Positions 20,388-31,267 of a stretch of 64,000 nt of DNA are shown piece by piece. The notes under the pieces are model-generated. The model was not told the DNA's origin, did no database searches, and was given only the letters and a program-made list of their open reading frames with translations. Positions within the stretch are counted from its first letter, which is position 1, and every line of letters begins with the position of its first letter. Made by a program: the position numbers and the translations under genes. Origin of the DNA: Morinoia aosen (lineage: Eukaryota; Arthropoda; Malacostraca; Amphipoda; Talitridae); assembly GCA_030386875.1 (NCBI GenBank), contig CM059579.1, forward strand, positions 20,556,484-20,620,483, written 5' to 3'.

Positions 20388-20877
20388 TACTCTTTATATG
20401 CAAAGAAAGCTTAACTACCAGTCAAAACACCTCAGTCAAAACTTGCAAGTCACCACGCCAAAGTCCAATGCTCAGTCTCAACTCTCACGCAACAAAAAAA
20501 CTACTCTCACGAGCACTCCATACAAAGTCACACACTGTACTCACGTGAATATACAAACTATACCATTTTTTAGCAACTTCACTTTAATTCACCACAATAT
20601 TCGTCGGAGGACCAGAAACACGTGCACACCGCTCGGAACGAAACCTCACTCCTCACTCCCCATACCGTGCTGGCTATGTCTCCCCATACCGTGCTGGCAA
20701 TGAAGCAGGCACACTCGATAAGAGAAGTAGAATAGGAAAAGTAGATAGACACTTTTTAAGTTGTTAATTGATGAATACTTTACCGTTTACTCACGCTTTT
20801 GCTTGTCGACCGTCTCTCACCACAGCAAAACGAAAAATCTCCGCGCAGATGGTCATACAACACGCTAGCCTACTCAC
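20388..20877 (-). other. 5' leader of LINE copy 2, upstream part
   Basis: The first 240 bp (20388-20629) match the copy 1 leader; the rest (20630-20877) is present only here and should be the true 5' end of the LINE. It includes two direct copies of CCCCATACCGTGCTGGC (about 20658-20700), possibly promoter repeats. No open frame of note. It ends exactly where the BEL-B LTR resumes. Confidence 0.6.
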
Positions 20878-21830
20878 ACCAGTCCGCACGTTCACTCGTT
20901 TTCCGGAAACGCTCTCTTCCGGTACATTAGGTATTTAAACTCTGCGAGCTGAGTAGAGGCCGCCAGTTGTGTTGAAGTAGTGTGTAGACTCCAGAGAAGG
21001 AAATGTAAGTAAAGAGTGCTAAATATTAAGTGCATTGGGTCCCTATAGATGTCTGTTTTGTGTCTCCTACTAGACAGTGAATTCTTAGGTCCTAGAAAAG
21101 CTAAAAGATTTCAGGGGATGTTAGAATGTGTGCTGTCACAGTTTTTCTGTTTGTGCTTTTACAATTCTAGATACTGATTCTTCATTTGCGGTGCCAATAT
21201 AATGTAATGCTGTGTTTACCTATTTGTACCTGGCTCAAATTGTCTAGTGGTATTGCCCTGTGTTGGACAGGGTTGTGAGACTTTCTTGCAAACACTCAGT
21301 CATGTTTTGATTATATTGTTGAGCCTGATTTGTTCTGTGCTTGTCAGTGCTACTTAATTTATTTGCTGGAATTCACAGCTGGATTCATTGTGCTCAGTTG
21401 TTGATTTGATCTAAGCACATTGCATTATATAGATCCTTGTTATCATTCACGATTAATGTTAGTGGATTTAAACTCTGGTATTTGGACTCTAGAATTGTGT
21501 AATTCCTCACTCAAGTTGCTATTTTACCAGTCTGTAGAGTGTGGTGGTTTTTGCCTATTTTTATTTGTGTGATTTTTACTGTGCTGCGGATATTTTATAT
21601 TGCCTGGTTGATGATGTGTTCATGCCTGTTAGGTAACTATTTACTTGTTCAGAGGTGTCTAAGTGTGCCCCCTTGTTCACTTATTAACCACCTTTATAGA
21701 TGGGTGTGTTTTAACTATGCCCAGGTGGTACTATAGATTGATAGACTTTTGTGACTAGTCATGTGAGTCAGAAACAACTCAAGTTGTCAGGCACTGTTTA
21801 CGTAGGAATAGCTGTGTAACTTTAGTTCAG
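20878..21830 (+). repeat. BEL-B 5' LTR, piece 2
   Basis: 953 bp matching 37014-37966 of the 3' LTR base for base in length, with about three differences by eye. It ends TTCAG, the target duplicated by BEL-A. Confidence 0.9.
21826..21830. repeat. Left TSD of BEL-A (TTCAG)
   Basis: TTCAG here and again at 30741-30745; present once in the intact 3' LTR of BEL-B (37962-37966). Confidence 0.9.
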
Positions 21831-23411
21831 TGTGACTGCCTCAACAATTTCTATCGACGAGGGGAAGGTTCAGAAAAGTCCACGGATGATGCAAAACTTG
21901 TCTTAAGCAGCCATTTATTTGTACATAAATTTTCCTGAAATAGAAAGGTCTAGTTAGCACAAAGGTAATACAAAAAATATACAGTTTTTAGAGATTGCAT
22001 ATCTAAAAGTGATTCAGAGGGCCAACCAGAAAATAAGGACGCAAAAATTGGGGCAGAACTGCATCACTGGCACAAGAAAATCTGATTCAGAGAACACGGG
22101 CAATACTTCAGCGGCTCATTCAACACTCAAATCATTGGCGAGACTCAGTACAATTTTCATACGAGCATCCCAATGGCACAATCAGATATAACCAGTCAAC
22201 CTAATGAGGCCCTCATTAAATACTAAGGTCAGGCAGTAGGCTCTACACACTAATGTCCAACCAGGTAGATGCTGAATTGAAGTTACACGGCTATTCCCAT
22301 ATAAAATTGCATGTCCAACCCGGTAGACGCTGAACTAAAGTTACACAGCTATTCCTACGTAAACAGTGCCTGACAACTTTAGTTGTTTCTGACTCACATG
22401 ACTAGTCACAAAGTCTATCAATCTATAGTACCACCTGGGCATAGTTAAAACACACCCATCTACAAAGGTGGTTAATAAGTGAACAAGGGGGCACACTTAG
22501 ACACCTCTGAACAAGTAAATAGTTACCTAACAGGCATGAACACGTCATCAACCAGGCAATATAAAATATCCGCAGCACAGTAAAAACCACACAAATAAAA
22601 ATAGGCAAAAACCACCACACTCTACAGACTGGTAAAAATCACACAAATAAAAATAGGCAAAAACCACCACACTCTACAGACTGGTAAAATAGCAACTTGA
22701 GTGAGGAATTACACAATTCTAGAGTCCAAACACCAGAGTTTAAATCCACTAACATTAATCGTGAATGATAACCAGGATCTATATAATGCAATGTGCTTAG
22801 ATCAAATCAACAACTGAGCACAATGAATCCAGCTGTGAATTCCAGCAAATAAATTAAGTAGCACTGACAAGCACAGAACAAATCAGGCTCAACAATATCA
22901 TCAAAACATGACTGATTGTTTGCAAGAAAGTCTCACAACCCTGTCCAACACAGGGCAAACCACTAGAAAATTTGAGCCAGGTACAAATAGGTAAACACAG
23001 CATTCCATTATATTGGCACCGCGACTGAAGAATCAGTATCTAGAATTGTAAAAGCACAAACAGAAAAACTGTGACAGCACACATTCTAACATCCCCTGAA
23101 ATCTTTTAGCTTTTCTAGGACCTAAGAATTCACTGTCTAGTAGGAGACACAAAACAGACATCTATAGGGACCCAATGCACTTAATATTTAGCACTCTTTA
23201 CTTACATTTCCTTCTCTGGAGTCTACACACTACTTCAACACAACTGGCGGCCTCTACTCAGCTCGCAGAGTTTAAATACCTAATGTACCGGAAGAGAGCG
23301 TTTCCGGAAAACGAGTGAACGTGCGGACTGGTTCCCTCAATATTCGAAGGCACAAATTTTCTACCGCTGTTTGAAAATAGAAATTTCCTAAATTGCTGCG
23401 AAGGCAGCACA
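21831..23411 (-). repeat. 3' LTR of BEL-A (1,581 bp, two 52-bp units)
   Basis: On plus it runs from TGTGACTGCC to GGCAGCACA. It has two tandem copies of the 52-bp unit at about 22575-22690 (ACACAAATAAAAATAGGC). The BEL-B LTR (1,529 bp) has one copy and the BEL-A 5' LTR (1,633 bp) has three. Confidence 0.9.
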
Positions 23412-26400
23412 CTCCTCTCTCTCAACAGTGCTAGGTAAGATTACTACAATATCTTTAATCGATCGCTCACAACTTTTGGTACCTCCGGAATTGTCCGTCC
23501 GCCGCAGCGTCGCCCCACGCACGCGTCCGTCCGATCCCGAGCGATGCACCGACTCTACCCGAGCCAGGGGCCACTGACATCTTGGAGACTGCGAGTCTCG
23601 TACCAGTACGATGTCCCCCTGGGACAAGGGACGCCTTGGTGTCGTCCATTTTCTGCGACGACTGATTTCTTGAAGGTAGAATTGTCTCCATAGTTGCCAG
23701 AATTGGTCCGCCAACAGCTGCACTCGCCGCCATCTTCGTGGACCATAAGCGAGGAGGTCGCGATCTGTGAACGAGTCTGACGACTGTGTGCGAGAGGCGT
23801 CCCTCATGGTTAGCAAAGTGGAGGGACTGATAGGGAACACATCATTGGGGTCTTCGGAAGGGGCGTCAGGCAGGGGCGTAGAATTTACAATGGCCGCGGC
23901 TTCTATCAGGAGGGTGTGCATATCATCACGGTTGAGTGTCACCTTTCCTGACCTCCCCAAGGTCAGGTCGAGTACCTTTCTGATCGCTCCAATTTTTCTC
24001 TCCCACACACCTCCATGATGACTCGCTCCAGGGAGATTAAATTTCCACTCGCATCCCCTAGTCTCCATGTCCTTTGATACTTTGTTCAAATCGCAAGATT
24101 GAGACACCGCACCTGTAAAGTTGGTGCCTCGATCGCTTCTTATCAGCTGGGGGGGTGCCTCGTACAGAGATGAATCTACGCAATGCGTTCATAAAGGAAG
24201 GAGTATCCATCCCACAGAGAGGTTCAACGTGAACTGCCCTGGACACAAGGCAGGTCACCAGTAGGCCATACATTTTCTTGGTGGCCTTTGTGATTCGGGT
24301 GCTCTGTCCGTCATGTACAGTGAACGGCCCGAAGACATCTAAGCCCACCCGGGTGAAAGGTGGGCTGGGGATGAGACGATCTTCCGGGAGGTCGGCCATC
24401 ATCTGTTGCTCAAAGGGAGCTCTCAGCCTCCTACAAATCACACAGCTCCTCAGGAGTCGTTCTATTTGCTTTCTACCTTGCGGGATGAAGAAGCCCAGAG
24501 ATCGCACCTTACCAAGGGTGAGGAGACGGCCCTGGTGAGCCACCAGCTGGTGTGCCCGTCTTATAATTATCTGAGTGAAGGGATGGTTCCTGGGTAGGAT
24601 CAAAGGGTGTTTTTGATCCACTGGTAAGTCACTGTGCTTTAGGCGGCCTCCTACACGGATCAGACCCTCTTCATCCACAAAGGGGGCCAGTGGTGTCAGT
24701 TGATGTCCTTCCGGTAGCTGCATTGGACCTGGTTTCCCCGTCTTGGGTAGTATTTCGCTGTAAGATTCTTGTTGGACGGCCTTAACGAGGTACATTTCAG
24801 CTTCCTGGTCGTTCTGAAGTATACGTAGTGTCGGTTCCGAAGAAGTGTTGAGGTTAGATCTCGCTCGCATCAGCCACTTATGTGCCAGGTTGTGCACGGT
24901 GCGGGTAACCCCGAGAAGCCTGGTCCACCTACTCAGTCGGTCCATCACCGTACGAAATGGAGGTGGCGAACCGGTCAAGGTCGTGAAGGCTTTGGTCTCC
25001 GGCAACGATTCTGTTAGTTGCGCTTCCTCAAAAGGGGGCTGAGCGTCGACGACGCAATCTTCTAATATCCAGGCAGGGCCGGTGAACCAATGGCTGTGTA
25101 CGAGCTGCTCTACATCCGTGGGACGAGTAGCCATGTCTGCGGGGTTCTCTTTCGTGTCTACGAAGTACCACTGAGTCGGAGAGCAATGCTTATTAATCAA
25201 CTCTATTCTCCGGGTCACATATCTGGTGAAGCGTTTATCCTCATTTTTCAGGTATCCAAGAACAATTTGACTGTCCGTGTAGTATCTGACTTCTTGCACA
25301 TTCACCTTGAGGTCGTTGAGGGTCTCTCTTGCTGCCAGTACTGCTTCGACTGCGGCGCACAGTTCCAACCGTGGTATGGTGGTAGCTGCCCTAGGTGCCA
25401 CCCTCGAACTGGCGTTGATCAAGGTGGAATGTTTCTGCTCTCGGGTACTGGTCAGCCGCAAATAAATCGCATAGCCAATGGCCTCCTGAGAGGCGTCACA
25501 AAAAACGTGAAGCGAGTGCCGTGAAACCTCCCCAAAGTCGCGCAGCTTCACGCACCGACTGAGGCGTATTTCCTTTGATCTTCTCAGCCCGTCTTTCCAC
25601 GATTCCCAATGCTCTTCCAGTTTCTTAGGTAGAGGTTCGTCCCACAGAGTGGAGCTTTGGTTAGTTTCGGCAGTGCTATCAGACAGCGCCTTTCTTTGTA
25701 GAAGTCTGCCACCCAAAATAAGAGGCGCAGCTAGTCCGAGGGGGTCAAAGAAGGAGTTCACAGTAGACAGCACACCCCTCCTAGTGAAGGGTCTGTCCGG
25801 GATATTGACCTTGAATATTAACAGATCTTCGGAGACGTTCCAATGGATCCCCAATGTTCGTTGGATAACGGATCCGTCCCAAGTGACAGTCTTTGGTGCG
25901 GCTAGTTCCTCGTCTGGCAGACCCACCGTTACCCGAGTGTCAGACGTGGCAACTTTGTGAATGTTCAACCCATACTCGTGCAACAGAGACCGCACCTCGC
26001 CAAGCAGCTCCCTGGCCTCGTCTGGGGAGTCCAAACTAGCAGACCCATCATCAACGTACGTCGCATGACGGAGAAAGTCAGTGGCCCGGCTCGGGCGTCC
26101 GGATGCATCGCCCAGGTCGGCGATATGGCGAAGGGCGAACGCAGCGACGGCCGGAGAGCTCCGCAACCCGAAGACATGGACCTTAGCTCTGTAGGGGACA
26201 ATCTCGTTAGTAACCCGATTATCTTTGAACCAAAAGAAACGCAGATAGTCCCTGTCTTCAATCTTGACTCGAAAATTGTGGAACATATTTTTTATATCAA
26301 TTGTAAAGGCTACCTGGTGGAGTCGGAATCTCTGCAATATTCCCCGAAGGCTGTTGTTCAAATCGGGGCCCGTCAACAACTCATCATTGAGGCAGTGTCC

Positions 26401-29082
26401 CTTGTGCTTTGCTGAACCATCGAACACCAACCTAACTTTCCCTTCTTGGGCTTGCCTTACCGGGAAGATAGGCAAGTACCATCCCACGCCTTTCTCAGGA
26501 AGTTCCCCTGCGACTACTTCCTCAACGTGATCATTGTCAATGTACGATTGCATTTTCTCGAGACTTAGTGTAGCACTTGAGGGATCTCGATGCAGTTTTC
26601 CCAACGTCGTGTTCGTTCTTCCCAATACAGACACGTAATTATTACACAAATTTGGTGGATCTCTAGTAAAGGGTAAGGGCGCAACAATCCTATCGTCTTT
26701 CACTTCGATACCAGCTCTCAAAATACTTACAAATTTATTGTCTAACACACTCAGACCCTGGAGCTCGTCGTCGACTCGCTCCTCAAAGACGTCGAGCGTC
26801 TGCCTCCCAGGGTTGGGCCCACGTATCTTGATCGAGAAGTGATGATCCTCGTGGTTCACGAATGACGTCCGCAGGGCAGTGGTCTGCTGGGTTCTCGCTC
26901 CTCCGTTCAATGGTCCCAACAGTGCCCAGCCCAGGGCGGTCTTGCAGGCAAGAGGACCTCGTACTCCATAGTGTCTAGATGCCATGAGCGACGCGGCATT
27001 TCTTCCGATGAGTATCAGTGACCGAGCCAAAGGATCATGCTCATTGAAGTGCTTGACCAGGTGCGCAACGTGGCTGAGCTTCTTCACAACGTCGGGAGTG
27101 GCTACTTCGTCAGTCGTGTCCGGGATATATTCGTTGGTCCATGTAGTGGGTAGCTGATGCCATCGGTTCTCACCCACACCCCTTATCTTGAGCCCGGTGA
27201 TGGCGTGTCCTTCCACCTCAGACGACAGACCACTCAGTGTTCTGAGGGCGTACTTCCAGGGAGTGGCCTTAAGATCGAGCTGTTCTATCAGAGAAGGGTC
27301 CGCAGAGCATCTTGAGCTTTGCTCGTCAATGATGGCGTAACAACGCACTTTTCTCTGGGTGGACGTCGAGGTGACATCTACTAACAGCGTCTTGGAAAAT
27401 TCCCTGGACTCGAGACCGAGGCATCCCGTTCTGGTGCAGGTGGCGACCTCACCAGGAGTCACCGGTTTAGTGCTTGCCCGGTGCATGACCGTCAAGTGTG
27501 AGCCTTGACAGTGAGAACACTTCACTTGTTTGTCGCAGTTCCTGATGTAATGGGGACCAAGGCATCGGAAGCATACCTTCGCCTCGGTGATGAGCTTCTT
27601 CTTCTGGTCGATGGGTAGTCTTCCAAAGGACCGGCACTCCCAGGTTCCATGGGCGTCGACCTTGTGGAAAATACATTTGTTGATTCTATGGTCCGTTTCC
27701 GGAGGTTTTTTGTTGTGAGGTCCTTGCGCCTCATATCTTGACTCAGGTTTGTTGTAGGCCACCATGGACTGATCACCTTCACTAGACTTTTTCTTGGTAT
27801 TCTGGTCAGCGCTTGTGTGCAGGACCCGAACGGGCTTGGGTCTTCCGTCTGACAGTGCTGGGTTGAAAAATGGATCCCTCATCGCCCTTTCTTCGTCTCT
27901 TAGGAACTGGTTGAAGAAGGAGAACGTTGGGCGCTGCCCATTCTTGGCTCGTAGGTCAGATGCTTTCCTATGCCATCTGCGTTGCAGATCTGGCGGGAGT
28001 TTGAGTGCCAAGAGCCTCATGCCTCTGGTAGTGCAAAACTCCTCCAGCTCGTCCGATCTTGCTGCGTTGGTAAGTGCGGTACTCGTAAAATCTAAGAAAT
28101 CCTGGAGAGCGGTAAGATCCCCAGGAGGGATGTTTGGGAAGTTCCGAAGTTGGTCTGCCGTGTGTTCTGCTAGCAACCAGTCCGAACCATAACGCTCACG
28201 AAGGGTGTTCCATACCACCTGCAACACTGCCTCTGCATTGTTTCCGATGACTGACCTCATAGTTCTCTGAACGTACTCCTTGGGTTTACCCGCGGTATTG
28301 GCCGCCAAAACTTGTAGCTCTTCGATGGGGCCCAAAGCTAGTCCCTGCAGTCGATTCTTCAGATCAGATTCCCAGCAATGGTACAATCCAATGTCTCCTT
28401 TGAAGGGGTTGGCAGGGGTCTTCAACAGCTCGGCCCGGATAAGGTGAACAGAAGCTGCATCTAGAGTGCTTCCCTGCCTAGGAGCTCTCAGTCGATGGTT
28501 TGCCTCTACTCTAGGCTCTAGAATCGACCTGCGAGAGCTCACGGAAGCGTGTTCCATCAGCCCTGCCAGATCATCTAGGTTGCTTTCCTGCTCTTGATAT
28601 TCTTCATCCTCTCCTTCTGAGATAGTAGAAACCTCAGAGGCTACCGACAGTGGTGTGGAAAAAGGTCCAACTTTTTCTCTTCTTACGGAGGTAAGTTTAC
28701 TCATTCTCTCACTACGCAGAGAAGACAGGTCTTTGGGATCAAGGTTGGAAACCATGTCCCCTCCAAGCCTCTCCATCTGTTTGTTGAGCGTCGCGATGCG
28801 ACCAAAGCAGTCTTCCAGCATCACACGTCTCTTCAAAAATTGCTCATGGTACCGCTGCTTAAGTCCTGCTCGTTCCAAGGAACCTTCAAAGGCTCTGCTT
28901 GAAGTGATGAACTGATCGCGCTTGACCTTAAGTTCAGCTATGAAGGATAAGATGGCCGACGTCTCATCCTCTCCTGGACTCTCCCTGGACAGGGCTTCAT
29001 AAAGATCGTCATAGGTCTTTACGGCTTCAACTTCAGCTAGTTTAAGGGTTTTCTTTGAGCTTCTTTTGGCCATTTGAGACAT
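23388..29082 (-). pseudogene. BEL-A gag-pol, frameshifted in integrase
   Basis: Starts MSQMAKRSSKKTLKL at 29082, only 25 bases from the LTR. Order: coiled N-terminus; BEL gag domain (about 225-370, NPFKGDIGLYHCWES); knuckles at 504-534 (CFRCLGPHYIRNC, CSHCQGSH); protease-like region with IDEQSS near 585; RT (FTIDIKNMFHNF, YVDD near 1010); RNase H (VFCDASQEAIGYAI, YYTDSQIVLGYL); integrase zinc region (HQLVAHQGRLL, CVICRRL) and core (GLDVFGPF). The frame shifts near 24150-24156, where a G run has seven bases against six in BEL-B, and stops at 24058. The original frame stays open from 24107 to 23388 with the catalytic Glu (GGVWERKIG) and C-terminal domain. The Asp of the SDRGTNF motif is in the shifted part. 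Confidence 0.9.
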
Positions 29083-29107
29083 TGCAGAGATGTTGTTGAA
29101 AATTTAT

Positions 29108-30740
29108 TGTGACTGCCTCAACAATTTCTATCGACGAGGGGAAGGTTCAGAAAAGTCCACGGATGATGCAAAACTTGTCTTAAGCAGCCATTTATTTGTA
29201 CATAAATTTTCCTGAAATAGAAAGGTCTAGTTAGCACAAAGGTAATACAAAAAATATACAGTTTTTAGAGATTGCATATCTAAAAGTGATTCAGAGGGCC
29301 AACCAGAAAATAAGGACGCAAAAATTGGGGCAGAACTGCATCACTGGCACAAGAAAATCTGATTCAGAGAACACGGGCAATACTTCAGCGGCTCATTCAA
29401 CACTCAAATCATTGGCGAGACTCAGTACAATTTTCATACGAGCATCCCAATGGCACAATCAGATATAACCAGTCAACCTAATGAGGCCCTCATTAAATAC
29501 TAAGGTCAGGCAGTAGGCTCTACACACTAATGTCCAACCAGGTAGATGCTGAATTGAAGTTACACGGCTATTCCCATATAAAATTGCATGTCCAACCCGG
29601 TAGACGCTGAACTAAAGTTACACAGCTATTCCTACGTAAACAGTGCCTGACAACTTTAGTTGTTTCTGACTCACATGACTAGTCACAAAGTCTATCAATC
29701 TATAGTACCACCTGGGCATAGTTAAAACACACCCATCTACAAAGGTGGTTAATAAGTGAACAAGGGGGCACACTTAGACACCTCTGAACAAGTAAATAGT
29801 TACCTAACAGGCATGAACACGTCATCAACCAGGCAATATAAAATATCCGCAGCACAGTAAAAACCACACAAATAAAAATAGGCAAAAACCACCACACTCT
29901 ACAGACTGGTAAAAATCACACAAATAAAAATAGGCAAAAACCACCACACTCTACAGACTGGTAAAAATCACACAAATAAAAATAGGCAAAAACCACCACA
30001 CTCTACAGACTGGTAAAATAGCAACTTGAGTGAGGAATTACACAATTCTAGAGTCCAAACACCAGAGTTCAAATCCACTAACATTAATCGTGAATGATAA
30101 CCAGGATCTATATAATGCAACGTGCTTAGATCAAATCAACAACTGAGCACAATGAATCCAGCTGTGAATTCCAGCAAATAAATTAAGTAGCACTGACAAG
30201 CACAGAACAAATCAGGCTCAACAATATCATCAAAACATGACCGATTGTTTGCAAGAAAGTCTCACAACCCTGTCCAACACAGGGCAAACCACTAGACAAT
30301 TTGAGCCAGGTACAAATAGGTAAACACAGCATTCCATTATATTGGCACCGCGACTGAAGAATCAGTATCTAGAATTGTAAAAGCACAAACAGAAAAACTG
30401 TGACAGCACACATTCTAACATCCCCTGAAATCTTTTAGCTTTTCTAGGACCTAAGAATTCACTGTCTAGTTGGAGACACAAAACAGACATCTATAGGGAC
30501 CCAATGCACTTAATATTTAGCACTCTTTACTTACATTTCCTTCTCTGGAGTCTACACACTACTTCAACACAACTGGCGGCCTCTACTCAGCTCGCAGAGT
30601 TTAAATACCTAATGTACCGGAAGAGAGCGTTTCCGGAAAACGAGTGAACGTGCGGACTGGTTCCCTCAATATTCGAAGGCACAAATTTTCTACCGCTGTT
30701 TGAAAATAGAAATTTCCTAAATTGCTGCGAAGGCAGCACA
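29108..30740 (-). repeat. 5' LTR of BEL-A (1,633 bp, three 52-bp units)
   Basis: On plus it runs from TGTGACTGCC (29108) to GGCAGCACA (30740). Three tandem copies of the 52-bp unit lie at about 29855-30015. Otherwise it is nearly identical to 21831-23411. Transcription of BEL-A should start in it, leftward. Confidence 0.9.
29855..30015. repeat. 52-bp minisatellite inside BEL-A 5' LTR, three units
   Basis: Unit contains CAAATAAAAATAGGC, ACCACCACACT and ACAGACTGGTAAAA. LTR lengths of 1,529, 1,581 and 1,633 bp differ by exactly 52, matching one, two and three units. Confidence 0.85.
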
Positions 30741-31242
30741 TTCAGCGTCTACCGGGTTGGACATGCATTTTTATATGGGAATAGCCGTGTAACTTCAATT
30801 CAGCATCTACCTGGTTGGACATTAGTGTGTAGAGCCTACTGCCTGACCTTAGTATTTCATGAGGGCCTCATTAGGTTGACTGGTTATATCTGATTGTGCC
30901 ATTGGGATGCTCGTATGAAAATTGTACTAAGTCTCGCCAATGATTTGGGTGTTGAATGAGCCGCTGAAGTATTACCCGTGTTCTCTGAATTAGATTTTCT
31001 TGTGCCAGTGATGCAGTTCTGCCCCTATTTTTGCGTCCTTATTTTCTGGTTTGCCCTCTGAATCACTTTTAGATATGCAATCTCTAAAAACTGTATATTT
31101 TTGTATTACTTTTGTGCTAACTAGACCTTTCTATTTCAGGAAAATTTATGTACAATAAATGGCTGCTTAAGACAAGTTTTGCATCATCCGTGGACTTTTC
31201 TGAACCTTCCCCTCGTCGATAGAAATTGTTGAGGCAGTCACA
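30741..31242 (+). repeat. BEL-B 5' LTR, piece 3
   Basis: Begins with the duplicated TTCAG (30741-30745) and continues as the BEL-B 3' LTR does from 37962 to 38463, ending GCAGTCACA. Two differences by eye. The internal region begins at 31243. Confidence 0.9.
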
Positions 31243-31267
31243 ATAAATTTTCAACAACATCTCTGCA

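Larger units (their letters stand above)
10780..20877 (-). mobile_element. LINE copy 2, full-length in origin, split by three younger elements
   Basis: Same family as copy 1, with its 3' tail at 10780-10800 and its 5' end at 20877 against the resuming BEL-B LTR. Segments left: ORF2 C-terminus (11028-12131), ORF2 first 50 codons (16901-17052), ORF1 (17053-17777 and 18453-18911) and leader (18912-19055, 20388-20877). It is interrupted by Gypsy-F, a foldback element and an intact mariner. The stretch of ORF2 between codon about 50 and the late RT is missing together with the 3' part of Gypsy-F, which one deletion would explain. Confidence 0.8.
21831..30740 (-). mobile_element. BEL-A: second copy of the BEL-B family, inserted antisense in the BEL-B LTR
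   Basis: 8,910 bp on the minus strand with both LTRs: 5' LTR 29108-30740 and 3' LTR 21831-23411. One gag-pol frame lies between. TTCAG is duplicated at both sides. It is nearly identical to BEL-B throughout, in opposite orientation, so 21831-30740 and 30741-38463 form a large inverted repeat. Its LTRs differ from each other mainly in the copy number of a 52-bp repeat. Confidence 0.92.
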
